From Saccharopolyspora soli (lineage in GTDB: Bacteria; Actinomycetota; Actinomycetes; Mycobacteriales; Pseudonocardiaceae): a stretch of 64,000 nucleotides of DNA. A program made the position numbers and the translations under genes. Positions within the stretch are counted from its first letter, which is position 1; each line of letters begins with the position of its first letter. Below are positions 46,201 through 55,086 of the stretch, one piece after another. Location of the stretch: NCBI RefSeq assembly GCF_022678645.1, contig NZ_JALBWV010000006.1, forward strand, positions 159,314 through 223,313. The letters run 5' to 3'. The notes beneath the pieces were generated by a model. It did no database searches, was not told the origin of the DNA, and was given only the letters and a program-made list of their open reading frames with translations.

Positions 46201-47359
46201 CTCCAACGGTCTCGGTTTCGGCATCCACGTGTTCGTCTCGGCAGCCCGCTGGGCGGAGATCCGGCCAGCGCTGAAGGACCTGATGCAGACCCGGATCGAG
46301 CTGCGGCTCGGTGACCCGAGCGAGTCGGAGATCGACCGCAAGTTCGCGGTGAAGGTGCCAGGCGGTCGACCGGGTCGCGGGATGCACGCGTCGAAGCTGC
46401 ACTTCCTGACCGCGCTGCCCCGCGTGGACAGCGAGAACATCGGCGACCGGGTGGGCGCCGAGCTGGAGGCTGCGGAGAACGAGCGCCGCGCGCCGCGAAT
46501 GGGCTGGGAGCTGTACAACGACGACGTGTCCGAGGGCGTCGCCGACCTGATCAACCGGGTCAAGAGCTCTTGGAAGGGACGTCCGGCGCCGCAGGTCCGG
46601 CTGCTGCCGGAGCTGTTGCCGCACAACCAGTTGCCGCGTCCGGAGCAGCAGCCGAACCCGAAGCTGGTGCCGATCGGCATCAACGAGGACGGCCTGCACC
46701 CGGTCTACCTGGACTTCGCCGCGGAGCCGAACTTCTACGCGTTCGGTGAGCGGGAGTCGGGCAAGACCTCGCTGCTGCGCACCATCGTCCGCGGCATCAC
46801 CGAGCGGTACACCAACAAGGAAGCGCTGATCCTGCTGGTCGACTACCGGCGCACCATGCTCGGGTTCCTCGACACGGGGCACCTGCTGGAGTACGCCGTC
46901 AGCGCGGACCAGCTCAAGGGCAACGTCAAGGACGTCGCCGGGGCGTTGAAGAAGCGGATGCCCGGCCCGGACGTCACGCAGGAGCAGTTGAAGAACCGCT
47001 CCTGGTGGAAGGGCCCGGAGCTGTTCGTCATCGTCGACGACTACGACCTGGTGGCGCCGCAGGGCAACAACCCGCTCGCGCCGCTGGCGGAGTTCGTGCC
47101 GCAGGCCAGCGACGTGGGCCTGCACATCATCCTGGCCCGCAACTCCGGTGGCGCCGGTCGAGCGCTGTACGAGCCGATCATCGGCAAGATGCGCGAGACC
47201 TCGGCACCAGGTCTGGCGATGAGCGCGAACAAGGACGACGGCCAGCTGGTGGCGAACATCAAGTCCCGCCAGCTGCCACCCGGCCGAGGCACCCTGGTCA
47301 GCCGCAGCCTGCGCGGCGGGCCGCAGATGATCCAAACAGCGTTCATCCAACCGGAGTGA
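43277..47359 (+). CDS. eccC: type VII secretion ATPase EccC (fused EccCa/EccCb)
   Basis: The start is GTG 43277 (STLQFKRTPRLAAPRPPGG); the longer frame upstream is not supported. The 1360-aa product has two N-terminal membrane helices, including a striking Met run (NPMMMMMPMMM, about 60-75). Three FtsK/SpoIIIE-type ATPase domains follow, with Walker A motifs GATGSGKS (from 485), GGVGSGKS (from 845) and GERESGKT (from 1157). Domain 1 powers export; domains 2 and 3 bind substrate signals. It is the single-chain form seen in ESX-4 and other actinobacteria. Confidence 0.95.
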   Translation: MSTLQFKRTPRLAAPRPPGGEVHLEPPPEIPRTIPGNIVQKVLPGLMIVASLGMMVFMLQRAQNNPMMMMMPMMMLISTFGMMAGGGREGGQKKAEMNEDRKDYLRYLGQMRDRAREAADEQRLAREWVHPDPQTLWSMAAGSRRMWERRPNDNDFCQVRVGRGSQRLETRLVPPQTGPVDELEPITTLALRRFVRAHSLVPDLPIATSLRGFAAVGLQGEREQVRALARAMVCQLATFHTPDDVLIAIASSGRARTEWEWVKWLPHAQHPTETDGIGQMRLMAGSLSAVEQMLAEELAERPRFQRNAAPPDGQPHIVIIIDDAEISREETLFVEGGLAGVTMIDLSDLLGQLTARRGMRMVVEEDRIGARGGSGVEWFGKPDSLTIEEATSLARQLAPYRVAGGVSTDTDTGGYEPLTTPLNYVEQLGLAGDVVTFDLNEAWRVKPISDLYRVAIGPGEQGEIVHLDIKETASGGMGPHGLCIGATGSGKSEFLRTIVLGLMATHSSSMLNFVVVDFKGGATFNGFEPAPHVSASISNLEGDGSLIDRMQDALAGEMNRRQEVLNKAGAKNVWDYRKMGEAGDERCQEPLPALFVVIDEFSELLSQQPDFAELFVMIGRLGRSLQVHLLLASQRLEEGKLRGLDSHLSYRIGLKTFNAAESRAAIGVPDAADLPATGGHGYLKHPNGMERFRAAFVSGHLHQTSGRRPSLKGGASPVTGDKMPRFFIPDFIEKPPEPEQPVVAEVKEEKDDLAPTDFQIVIDKIRGQGPPAHSVWLPPLDTPPTLDTLLPPLQQTDDRGYTAAGYAGSGRLQVPVGLIDVPYHQRQDPMMLDLSGQAGHGAVVGGVGSGKSNAMRAMIASMALTHTPQEVQFYCVDLGGGSMAALRGLPHLGGFGSRRDPDTVRRTIAELKTLLAEREGRFQQLGVEGMNDYRNRKRRGEFDDDPYGDVFLMIDGWRAFREEFEALEPDVLNLASNGLGFGIHVFVSAARWAEIRPALKDLMQTRIELRLGDPSESEIDRKFAVKVPGGRPGRGMHASKLHFLTALPRVDSENIGDRVGAELEAAENERRAPRMGWELYNDDVSEGVADLINRVKSSWKGRPAPQVRLLPELLPHNQLPRPEQQPNPKLVPIGINEDGLHPVYLDFAAEPNFYAFGERESGKTSLLRTIVRGITERYTNKEALILLVDYRRTMLGFLDTGHLLEYAVSADQLKGNVKDVAGALKKRMPGPDVTQEQLKNRSWWKGPELFVIVDDYDLVAPQGNNPLAPLAEFVPQASDVGLHIILARNSGGAGRALYEPIIGKMRETSAPGLAMSANKDDGQLVANIKSRQLPPGRGTLVSRSLRGGPQMIQTAFIQPE

Positions 47360-47370
47360 CCTGACCGCGA

Positions 47371-47402
47371 AAAGCCTCCCCCTCCGGCGGGGGAGGCTTT
47401 TT
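47371..47402 (+). terminator. rho-independent terminator of eccC
   Basis: AAAGCCTCCCCC (47371-47382) pairs perfectly with GGGGGAGGCTTT (47389-47400), followed by two more Ts. It starts 12 bases after the stop and is one of the few here with a real T-tract. Confidence 0.92.
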
Positions 47403-47487
47403 CGTGCGGTAGATCGAGCCGCTCGGGCCAGTCGAGATCGGCGCGGGCCTGGACAACCGGATCGGCGAAGTCCGCGCCGGTTCGTCG

Positions 47488-47520
47488 TCGTGAGTGGGGA
47501 CCGGCGGTTTCCGCTCACGA
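47488..47520. repeat. palindromic element PE-B copy 2 (short)
   Basis: TCGTGAGTGG (47488-47497) pairs with CCGCTCACGA (47511-47520), one G-T wobble. The arm TCGTGAGTGG is shared with the longer element after eccB at 38293. Confidence 0.55.
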
Positions 47521-47707
47521 ATTGCGGGCGGCAGGCTACATTCGGTGGTGGGTTCTCGCGCCGATCGACCGATCAGGGGCAGACTGTTGGTGCGCTCGCA
47601 CCCTTAACCTCTAGGGTGCTCGGGGGGAGTCGGCGCGCCGCGCGATCGGCGGTCGGACGACGTACGTCGCCGGGGAACGCACTTCGGTGACGGTGAAGGA
47701 GTACTGG

Positions 47708-49525
47708 GTGTCCCTGCACGTCTCGATCGACTTCGGCACGTCGAGCACATGCACGGTGGTGTCCGTCGGCGGCGCCGAGCCACAGGTGGTGGTCATCGAC
47801 GGGCAGCCGTTGGTGCCTTCGGCGGTGTTCGCCGCACCGGACGGCACGCTGTTCGTCGGGCACGAGGCCGAACGGCAGGCTGCGGTCGACCCGGCTCGCT
47901 TCGAGCCGCACCCCAAGCGCCGCATCGACGAGGGCGAACTGCTGCTGGGCAGCAGCGTGCTCAAGGTCGGCGAGGTGATCCGCGCTGTGCTGCAGCGCGC
48001 GGTCAGCGAGGCCCGCCGCTTCGCCGGTGGCGCCGCCGTCGACCTGCTGGTCCTGACGCATCCCGCGGACTGGGGCACGGTGCGCACCGCGGAGTTGCGC
48101 CAGGCGGCCTCCGGGTTGGGCAAGGAACTGGTCATGGTGCCGGAACCGGTTGCGGCGGCCGTGTTCCACTCGGCCGGTCACGGTCTGCCGGACGGCGGGG
48201 CGCTGGCTGTGTTGGACCTCGGCGGCGGCACCGTGGACGCCAGCGTGGTGCGCAAGCAGGGCTCGTCGTTCCAGGTGCTGGCCACCCGCGGCGAACCGAA
48301 CTTCGGTGGCGCGGACATCGACCAGGCGCTGCTGGACCACATCGGAGCGCTCGTCTCCGGCACCGATCCCGAGGCGTGGCGCAAGCTCGTCGAAGGCCGC
48401 GACATGGCCGATCGCCGTCGCCGCCGGGTGCTGCGGCAGGACGTCCGCGGTGCCAAGGAAACCCTGTCCCGGCACACCTACACCGACGTGCCGATGCCAC
48501 CGCCGTTCTCCGACGCGCACGTCACCCGCGTCGACCTGGAAGCGCTGATCGCCCGGCCGCTGGCCAAGGCCGCCGACCTGGTGCTGACCACGCTGCGCGA
48601 GGGCGGTGTGACCCGGCCGCAGCTGGCCGGGGTGTTCCTGGTCGGTGGTTCGAGCCGGATTCCGTTGGTGGCAAGGCTGATCCACGAAAGCACCGGCGTG
48701 GTACCGACCACTTTGGACCAGCCGGAGACCGTGGTGGCGCGCGGCGCGCTGCGCGCGGTGCGGCTGGATCCAGACCGCAGCGGCGGACTTGCGCCCGCTG
48801 GGGCTTGGGCGGGTGCCTCGACGGTGCGTTCCTACCCGGTGGCCGCGCCGCCCTCCGGCGGTTATCCCACCGGCCCGAGCGTGACCGCTGGTGACTCGTT
48901 GAGCCGGGCTCGCACCATCGTGATCGGCGGTAGCGACCAGACCAAGCCGGTCGCGCAGCGCAGCCGCCCCAGGAGGCGCAAGCTGCCGTGGCTCATCGGG
49001 GCCGGGGTGGCGGTCGTGCTCGCCGCGGGGGTGGTCGTGGCGCTGGTCGTGGCCAACAGCGGCGCGCCGCAAGCGCAGCCCGATGATCCGCCCCGCCGGA
49101 TCGCGCAGTACGACTACGAGTTCTCCTATCCCGCCGACTGGAAGCAGATCGGCGGCGACCCGCGGAAGTGGCAGACGCTGATCGGGCCGCAGGACGACAC
49201 GCAAGGCGCGCTGGTCGCCGTCGAAGAGGGAAAGCTCAACTTCGACACCGACACCGATCGGAACCGCGCAGTGCAGCAACTGCGCGCCGAGTACCAGAAA
49301 CGTGTCGACCAAGGCGAACAATTCTCGCTGTTCAACGGATCCACCAGTTTTGCCGGTCGGGACGTGGTGTACTACCGGGAACAACTGCCGGACGCGACGG
49401 TCGAGTGGTACGTGCTGCACCAAGGACAATTCCGGGTCAGCGTGGGTTGCAAGTACGGCGCGGTCGGCAAGGAAGACGTGGTGCGCGCCTGCGAACAGGT
49501 CATCGGTTCGGTCAAGGTGCGTTGA
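47708..49525 (+). CDS. type VII secretion-associated Hsp70-like protein (Rv3446c family)
   Basis: The start is GTG 47708, six bases after AAGGAG, giving SLHVSIDFGTSSTCTVV; a GTG at 47687 lacks that site. The product has 605 aa. Residues 1-360 form an Hsp70/actin-type ATPase domain (phosphate loop DFGTSST, connector VLDLGGGTVDASVV, adenosine GVFLVGGSSRIP). A membrane helix lies near 426-450, and a C-terminal extracytoplasmic domain opens YEFSYPADWKQIG. Length, topology and position between eccC and the WXG100 pair match the Rv3446c family of ESX-4. The role is unknown; a regulator or chaperone is plausible. Confidence 0.85.
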   Translation: MSLHVSIDFGTSSTCTVVSVGGAEPQVVVIDGQPLVPSAVFAAPDGTLFVGHEAERQAAVDPARFEPHPKRRIDEGELLLGSSVLKVGEVIRAVLQRAVSEARRFAGGAAVDLLVLTHPADWGTVRTAELRQAASGLGKELVMVPEPVAAAVFHSAGHGLPDGGALAVLDLGGGTVDASVVRKQGSSFQVLATRGEPNFGGADIDQALLDHIGALVSGTDPEAWRKLVEGRDMADRRRRRVLRQDVRGAKETLSRHTYTDVPMPPPFSDAHVTRVDLEALIARPLAKAADLVLTTLREGGVTRPQLAGVFLVGGSSRIPLVARLIHESTGVVPTTLDQPETVVARGALRAVRLDPDRSGGLAPAGAWAGASTVRSYPVAAPPSGGYPTGPSVTAGDSLSRARTIVIGGSDQTKPVAQRSRPRRRKLPWLIGAGVAVVLAAGVVVALVVANSGAPQAQPDDPPRRIAQYDYEFSYPADWKQIGGDPRKWQTLIGPQDDTQGALVAVEEGKLNFDTDTDRNRAVQQLRAEYQKRVDQGEQFSLFNGSTSFAGRDVVYYREQLPDATVEWYVLHQGQFRVSVGCKYGAVGKEDVVRACEQVIGSVKVR

Positions 49526-49591
49526 ACCAGCGGTGAATTCGCCGCTGCGGAATGGATTTCGCTCGTGGTTGTCGGGCGAGGAGGCATTGGC

Positions 49592-49936
49592 ATGGCAGAT
49601 CGAGCAGATTCCGTCCGACGATTCCGGGCCGCACTCGCCGACGCGGTCAGCCGCAGCCGCCGGGCGCGCGGCGAAGCGCACCACCGCGCGGAGGATTTCC
49701 AAAGGCACACAAAGGAACTCGCCAAGAGCAAACCGTCGGAGTCGGCCACCAACACCCAACAACGGGAGATGGCGGTTGCTTACCGCACCCGGATGGGACT
49801 GGCAGTCGAGGAGTTCGCCGCGGCAGAACCGAATGCGGATCCGGCGCGGCCCGAGTCATCGGCCGGGAAATCGCAAGAGCAAACGCCTTCTGATGGCAGC
49901 GATCTGGACTTTTCGCAAGCGCGAATCATGCGGTGA
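49592..49936 (+). CDS. small helical protein of the ESX locus, function unknown
   Basis: The start is ATG 49592 eight bases after GAGGAGG; the product has 114 aa. It is hydrophilic and helical: DRADSVRRFRAALADAVSR, RARGEAHHRAEDFQRHTKEL. No signal peptide, membrane helix or W-x-G motif is seen. The composition and position resemble the 57724-58344 protein in the second substrate cassette (both open with short charged helices). I assign no function. Confidence 0.6.
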   Translation: MADRADSVRRFRAALADAVSRSRRARGEAHHRAEDFQRHTKELAKSKPSESATNTQQREMAVAYRTRMGLAVEEFAAAEPNADPARPESSAGKSQEQTPSDGSDLDFSQARIMR

Positions 49937-50074
49937 CCTGGGGGTTCCGCGCGCAACGTTTACATCAGCAACGGGTTGCGCGGAAATCCAGGACAACGTG
50001 GAACCGGACATGGCAATGTCTGCGTCGCAGGTTCATCCGAACTTGATGACGAGTTTGAAGGGGGTCATCCACAG

Positions 50075-50386
50075 ATGGCTGGAATTGGTGCAGACACTGA
50101 GGCGATTCAGCAGGCGTCGGTCGACATCGACGAGGCGCGCAGCGCCGTCGAGGCCGCGCTCCAGCAGTTGAGCGGCCAGCTGGAGGGCCCGGTCGCGAAC
50201 TGGAAGGGCGCGGCTGCGGACGTTTTCCGCAAGCTGATGGAGCAGTACGAGGAGAGCGGCAAGAAGATCCTGCAGAAGCTGGACGAGCTGGGCCAGAACG
50301 TGCAGAGCTCCGGTCAGGACTACGCCCAGGTCCAGGAGGAGCAGGCGCAGGAGATCTCCAAGATCACGAGCATGCTCGAAGGCTGA
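50075..50386 (+). CDS. WXG100 family type VII substrate (esxU-like)
   Basis: The start is ATG 50075 after GAAGGGGG; the product has 103 aa (MAGIGADTEAIQQASVDID). The hallmark W-x-G is W43-K-G45 (VANWKGAAADVF) between two helices, and the C-terminus is Gln/Glu-rich (DYAQVQEEQAQEISKI). No canonical YxxxD/E is seen; its partner may carry the signal. It pairs with the next gene as esxU-esxT do before rplM in ESX-4. Confidence 0.85.
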   Translation: MAGIGADTEAIQQASVDIDEARSAVEAALQQLSGQLEGPVANWKGAAADVFRKLMEQYEESGKKILQKLDELGQNVQSSGQDYAQVQEEQAQEISKITSMLEG

Positions 50387-50448
50387 CCCGACAGTCACTG
50401 ATCGCAGTAACCACATTCTGGACCACCACGCATTCGAGGGGATAAGCA

Positions 50449-50739
50449 ATGAGCGAGATTCAGGTCAACTTCGCGGAGCTGCAGCAGGCTTCCGACGACC
50501 TCCAGTCCGCCGCCCAGAAGATCCAGGGCGAGCTGGACGACCTGGAGGGCAAGATCCAGAAGCTGGTCGCCACCTGGGAAGGCGAGGCCGTGGCCGCCTA
50601 CCAGGAGGCGCAGAAGACCTGGGACGAGGAGGCGGCTCGGATGCAGGAGACCGCCGCCAAGATGGGCATGGCCGTTGGCGCCGCCAACGAGTCCTTCCAG
50701 GCCGGTGAGAAGAAGAACGCTGGCCGTTTCGGTGGCTGA
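50449..50739 (+). CDS. WXG100 family type VII substrate (esxT-like)
   Basis: The 96-aa product (MSEIQVNFAELQQASDDLQS) has W43-E-G45 (VATWEGEAVAAY) at the same position as its neighbour. GAGGGGATAAGC precedes ATG 50449. The two WXG100 proteins probably form a heterodimer exported by EccBCDE. A terminator follows, ending the unit before rplM. Confidence 0.88.
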   Translation: MSEIQVNFAELQQASDDLQSAAQKIQGELDDLEGKIQKLVATWEGEAVAAYQEAQKTWDEEAARMQETAAKMGMAVGAANESFQAGEKKNAGRFGG

Positions 50740-50761
50740 GCCGACCTGCTGAAAGCCGACC

Positions 50762-50787
50762 GCGGCCCCGGCGATCGCCGGGGCCGC
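50762..50787 (+). terminator. terminator after the WXG100 pair
   Basis: Bases 50762-50787 form a perfect GC-rich palindrome: GCGGCCCCGGCGA against its complement, 22 bases after the stop. Confidence 0.8.
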
Positions 50788-50889
50788 AGCGCTGTCCGGG
50801 GGCGCGCGGGTACCGCACTCGGCATTCGCTATTCTGTTCGCGGCGACATGCCAGGTCAGAAACGTCCGAGCGAGTACCGAGGACCCGTT

Positions 50890-50919
50890 TTGACCGGGCG
50901 AAGAACCACCAAGTACCCT
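50890..50919 (+). promoter_or_regulatory. probable promoter of rplM-rpsI
   Basis: The -35 box is TTGACC (50890-50895) and the -10 box TACCCT (50914-50919), with an 18-base spacer. The surrounding CCCGTTTTGACC is identical to the rpsL promoter. The leader is about 170 bases. Confidence 0.62.
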
Positions 50920-51094
50920 GATTCTTTGTTGTGCGGTGCGCGGCTGCAGTTCGCGCCAGCGGATCGGATCGCGATCCTGGCGGCGGTGCTGGCGGGCGTG
51001 CCGGTCCCCAGGGAGTTCCCGAGGGGGCCGACCGGCGTGATCGAGACGGGCTCCGCACTGACGATTCCGACGCGAACGACGACGAGGTAGACCC

Positions 51095-51537
51095 GTGCGC
51101 ACGTACAGCCCGAAGCCCGGCGAGGTGACCCGCGCCTGGCATGTGATCGACGCCGAGGATGTGGTGCTCGGCCGGTTGGCAACTCAGGCCGCGACGCTGC
51201 TGCGCGGCAAGCACAAGCCGACCTACGCACCGCACATCGACACCGGCGACTTCGTCGTCGTCGTCAACGCCGAGAAGGTGGCCCTCACCGGTAACAAGCG
51301 CGAGCAGGCGTTCCACTACCGGCACAGCGGCTACCCCGGTGGTCTGCGCAAGCAGTCCTTCGGTGAGGTGCTGCAGAAGCACCCCGAGCGGCTGCTCGAA
51401 AAGGCGATCAAGGGCATGTTGCCGAAGAACAAGCTCGGCCGGGCCATGGGCAAGAAGCTCAAGGTCTACGCCGGTCCGGAGCACCCGCACCAGGCCCAGA
51501 ACCCGCAGCCGTTCGAGATCAACGCGAAGGTCGAGAA

Positions 51538-51541
<4 letters not shown>
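51095..51541 (+). CDS. rplM: 50S ribosomal protein L13
   Basis: The 148-aa product starts at GTG 51095 ([19 protein letters not shown]). Motifs are [19 protein letters not shown], and the L13 signature [20 protein letters not shown]13 is an early 50S assembly protein. It is coupled to rpsI by a four-base overlap (GTGA). Confidence 0.98.
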
Positions 51542-52059
<518 letters not shown>

Positions 52060-52076
52060 CCCGAACTACATCCGAT

Positions 52077-52123
52077 CTGCGGGAGCAGTCGTTCGTCCAC
52101 AGCGGACGGGACTGCTCCCGCAG
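52077..52123 (+). terminator. terminator after rpsI
   Basis: CTGCGGGAGCAGTC (52077-52090) pairs perfectly with GACTGCTCCCGCAG (52110-52123); CGTCC/GGACG add an inner stem. It starts 18 bases after the stop. Confidence 0.85.
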
Positions 52124-52310
52124 TCGTATGCACCGGCTGGCCCCGGACTTGTGCCTGACACAGGTGCGCGTAGGTTTCTCCCCGGTGGCAGGTGGTCATC
52201 TCGCGTGGGTGGGCTGAGCGGCTGCACCGCTTCGAGGACGAGCACCCGCGGTGCGTCCGCCTCGCGCGTCCGCGGAGTTTTCCGCTTCACACAAGGAGGA
52301 TGTGCTGCTG

Positions 52311-53645
52311 ATGGCTCGGTTGTTCGGCACCGACGGGGTGCGCGGGTTGGCCAATGCCGATCTGCCGCCGGAGCTGGCGATGTCGGTGGCCGCAGCGGCG
52401 GCGCGGGTGCTCTACGACCGGGACGATTCGCAGCGCCGGGTGGCGCTGGTGGGCCGCGATCCGCGGGCCAGCGGCGAGATGTTGGAGGCGGCCGTCACGG
52501 CGGGCCTGACCTCGGCCGGTGCCGACGTGCTGCGGGTCGGTGTGCTGCCCACCCCGGCGGTGGCGCACTTGGTCGCCGAGCTGGGCGCGGACCTCGGGGT
52601 GATGATCTCCGCGTCGCACAACCCGATGCCGGACAACGGGATCAAGCTGTTCGCGGCGGGCGGGCACAAGCTGCCGGACGCCGTGGAGGACGAGATCGAG
52701 GCGCGCCTCGACGAACAGGTCGACCGACCCACCGGGGTGCACGTCGGCCGGGTTCGCGACGTTCCCGACGCGGCGCGGCGTTACGTAGCTCACTTGCTGG
52801 CGGCGGCCCCGCAGTCGCTGGGTGGCTTGAAGGTCGTCCTGGACTGCGCCAACGGCGCCGCTGCCGCTGCCGCGCCCGAGGCATATCGCCGGGCCGGTGC
52901 CGAGGTGATCGCGATCAACGCCGAGCCGGACGGCATCAACATCAACGACGGCGTCGGATCGACGCACCTCGACGGGCTGCAGGCCGCAGTGGTCGAGTAC
53001 GGCGCGGATCTCGGCATCGCGCACGACGGCGACGCGGACCGCTGCCTGGCGGTGGACGCCAGCGGAGCTGTGGTGGACGGCGACCAGATCATGGCGATCC
53101 TCGCGGTGGCCATGCACGACGCTGGCGAGCTCACGGAGAACACGCTGGTCGCGACCGTGATGAGCAACCTCGGTCTGCACCTGGCGATGCGCGAGCACGG
53201 CGTTGCGCTGCGCACCACGGCCGTCGGTGACCGATACGTGTTGGAGGAGCTGCGCTCCGGCGGTTTCGCGCTCGGCGGCGAGCAGTCCGGTCACGTCGTC
53301 CTGCCGGGCCATGCCACTACCGGTGACGGCCTGCTCACCGCGCTGCGGCTGATGGGCCGGATGGCGGCGACCGGCACGCCGCTCGCGTCGTTGGCCAAGG
53401 TCATGCGCCGACTGCCGCAGGTGCTGGTCAACGTGCGGGTGGTGGACAAGGCGGCGGTGGTCGCGGCGCCGGAGGTGGCCTCGGCGGTGGCGGCGGCCGA
53501 GGCGGAACTCGGGGACACCGGTCGGATCCTGCTGCGCCCATCCGGCACCGAGCAACTGGTTCGAGTGATGGTCGAGGCGCCGAGTGAGGAGAGCGCGCAG
53601 GCCGTCGCCGAGCGGTTGGTGGAAATCGTTGCCGCGATCCGATGA
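52311..53645 (+). CDS. glmM: phosphoglucosamine mutase
   Basis: The start is ATG 52311 ([18 protein letters not shown]) behind AAGGAGGA; the product has 444 aa. The phosphoserine is Ser102 in ISASHNPM, exactly at the position usual for GlmM. The metal loop [10 protein letters not shown] and the sugar-binding GGEQSGHVV are present. The enzyme converts glucosamine-6-phosphate to glucosamine-1-phosphate for peptidoglycan and UDP-GlcNAc synthesis. glmS lies 6.5 kb downstream, separated by a type VII substrate cassette. Confidence 0.98.
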   Translation: MARLFGTDGVRGLANADLPPELAMSVAAAAARVLYDRDDSQRRVALVGRDPRASGEMLEAAVTAGLTSAGADVLRVGVLPTPAVAHLVAELGADLGVMISASHNPMPDNGIKLFAAGGHKLPDAVEDEIEARLDEQVDRPTGVHVGRVRDVPDAARRYVAHLLAAAPQSLGGLKVVLDCANGAAAAAAPEAYRRAGAEVIAINAEPDGININDGVGSTHLDGLQAAVVEYGADLGIAHDGDADRCLAVDASGAVVDGDQIMAILAVAMHDAGELTENTLVATVMSNLGLHLAMREHGVALRTTAVGDRYVLEELRSGGFALGGEQSGHVVLPGHATTGDGLLTALRLMGRMAATGTPLASLAKVMRRLPQVLVNVRVVDKAAVVAAPEVASAVAAAEAELGDTGRILLRPSGTEQLVRVMVEAPSEESAQAVAERLVEIVAAIR

Positions 53646-53698
53646 TCGTTGGTGATTTCACCCTCTCATAACGTGACGATCTGTGAGATCCTGCTCAC

Positions 53699-53857
53699 AT
53701 GGGTGCCATCGTTGTCGCCATGGTCGTGGGTCTCGTCGCTATCGGGCTCGTCGTCGCTCTTGTGATCTTCTCCGCGCTCGCGCTGGCTGGCCTCAAGGCC
53801 GTCAACGCCGCGCACGAGAGTCGATCCTGGTTCGTGAACCGCCGACGGCGAAGCTGA
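53699..53857 (+). CDS. small single-pass membrane protein
   Basis: ATG 53699 opens a 52-codon frame: about 30 hydrophobic residues (MGAIVVAMVVGLVAIGLVVA) then a basic tail (SRSWFVNRRRRS). It was missed by length cut-offs. No clear ribosome-binding site is seen, so translation is uncertain. It is the first of several tiny membrane-protein frames after glmM. Confidence 0.4.
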   Translation: MGAIVVAMVVGLVAIGLVVALVIFSALALAGLKAVNAAHESRSWFVNRRRRS

Positions 53858-53866
53858 GCGTGCGAG

Positions 53867-53995
53867 ATGCGCGGCCGGTTCTTCGGTGACCTGCTGGTGG
53901 TTCTGATCGTGCCATTGGCGTGCATGCTCCTAGCCGCATTCGTGCTCGCCGTCGTTATGGCGCAGGGTTGGGGCCTGCATACGATCTTCGGCTGA
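53867..53995 (+). CDS. small single-pass membrane protein
   Basis: ATG 53867 opens a 42-codon frame: MRGRFFGDLLVVLIVPLACM followed by LLAAFVLAVVMAQGWGLHTI. The profile is a single hydrophobic helix behind a positively charged N-terminus. The ribosome-binding site is weak. It lies nine bases after the previous small frame, so the two could be coupled. Confidence 0.4.
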   Translation: MRGRFFGDLLVVLIVPLACMLLAAFVLAVVMAQGWGLHTIFG

Positions 53996-54207
53996 TCCCA
54001 CGCCACGTTCCCGCCCGGCTCGGAATACTGGCGTGCCGTGATCTCGATCGGTTTTTGGTCCGTCCTCGCGGTTGTTTGGCGGCCTCGGCGTGCCTGGTGT
54101 TCGGGGTGCTCCCGAGCCCCTGCTTCGCTGGCGGTGATCTGCCGCCGGGCTGCTGTCCGTTCCGGGCGCGCTCAGATAGGTTCGGCTCTTGAACAGCGGG
54201 AGGCCCG

Positions 54208-54366
54208 GTGATCTTTGTAATCCTTATCGCGCTCGTGGTGAGCGTGCTCGCCGGTGCGGGTGGCGGCGCGCTCGTCGCTACCCTGGCGACCAAGAACAGA
54301 CCGCAACCGCCCCTGCCGCAGTACCCACCGCAGCAGGGTTTCGGACAGCCGCCCTACCGGCAGTGA
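54208..54366 (+). CDS. small membrane protein with Pro/Gln tail
   Basis: GTG 54208 follows GGGAGG by four bases and encodes 52 residues: IFVILIALVVSVLAGAGGGA, then TKNRPQPPLPQYPPQQGFGQ. The Pro/Gln/Tyr tail recurs in the next gene, so the two are tandem paralogues. It is shorter than usual ORF cut-offs. The helix plus glycine motif suggests a membrane anchor with a disordered cytosolic or external tail. Confidence 0.6.
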   Translation: MIFVILIALVVSVLAGAGGGALVATLATKNRPQPPLPQYPPQQGFGQPPYRQ

Positions 54367-54392
54367 TGACGCAGGTTTAGCAGGAGGAAGCA

Positions 54393-54614
54393 GTGAATCT
54401 CTTGATCACGCTGGTGATCAGCGTGCTGTTCGGCGGCGGTGCGGGTGCGTTGACAGCGCTGCTGATCGTCAAGAGCAGGAGCGGCGCACGGCAACCGGCG
54501 GCATACCCGCAGCAGGGCTTCGCGCCGCAATCGCCCCAGCAATACCCGCCGCAGCAGTATCCGCCCCAGCAGGGTTTTGGTCAGCCCCCGCAAGGGCCGT
54601 ACCCGCCGCAGTGA
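54393..54614 (+). CDS. small membrane protein with Pro/Gln-rich tail
   Basis: The start is GTG 54393 after an excellent AGGAGGAAG; the product has 73 aa. One helix (NLLITLVISVLFGGGAGALT) precedes YPQQ/YPPQQ repeats ending QGPYPPQ. The same YPQQ-type low complexity occurs at the N-terminus of the 58386-59039 membrane protein. It is a paralogue of the gene just upstream. Function unknown. Confidence 0.68.
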   Translation: MNLLITLVISVLFGGGAGALTALLIVKSRSGARQPAAYPQQGFAPQSPQQYPPQQYPPQQGFGQPPQGPYPPQ

Positions 54615-54774
54615 GCCGCGCATCCCTTCGCGGATGCAAGTACCTCTTCGAACTCGGCCTTTCGCGAAACGGAACCTGTCAAGATAAGGAACCAGATGGT
54701 CTTGACGAGCGTCGGAACGATTGCCGACGCGACCGTTCGGGTTGCGGGCGGTTCAGCGACGAGGAGGGGGAACG

Positions 54775-55086
54775 GTGTCCGGGTTCGGGGCAAATGCCGG
54801 TGAATTCGTCTCCACAGCGGGAAGTGTCCGGGGGGCTGCGGACCCGGTCCGGGACGACCACAGCAAGAAGATCGGCGAGCTCGGCATGGGGCAGGCCGAT
54901 TTCGGCAAGGCGCATGGGGCGAACTTCCAGCCCTACCAGGAGGCGATGACGAAGATCTCCAAGTGCGTGGCCAGCATGGCCGACGCGATGGACGACTTCG
55001 CCGAAAAGCTGGAGAAGACCGGCTCCGGCTACAACTGGTCCGACGCCGACGCCGCCGAGACCGTCGGCAAGTCTGGGGGTAACTGA
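54775..55086 (+). CDS. EspC-like/WXG-like type VII substrate
   Basis: The start is GTG 54775 after GAGGAGGGGG; the product has 103 aa (SGFGANAGEFVSTAGSVRG). It is helical with no signal peptide. The C-terminus carries Y86-N-W-S-D90 within GYNWSDADAAE, matching the YxxxD/E type VII export signal. The stop overlaps the next ATG (TGATG), so it is likely the small partner of the large protein that follows. Confidence 0.75.
   Translation: MSGFGANAGEFVSTAGSVRGAADPVRDDHSKKIGELGMGQADFGKAHGANFQPYQEAMTKISKCVASMADAMDDFAEKLEKTGSGYNWSDADAAETVGKSGGN

Larger units (their letters stand above)
47360..47707. other. 348-base gap after eccC: terminator and palindromic element
   Basis: No gene is seen. The gap holds a classic T-tailed terminator right after eccC and a short PE-B-type palindrome. 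Any promoter for the downstream Hsp70-like gene must lie in the last 180 bases; no clear match was found. Confidence 0.5.
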
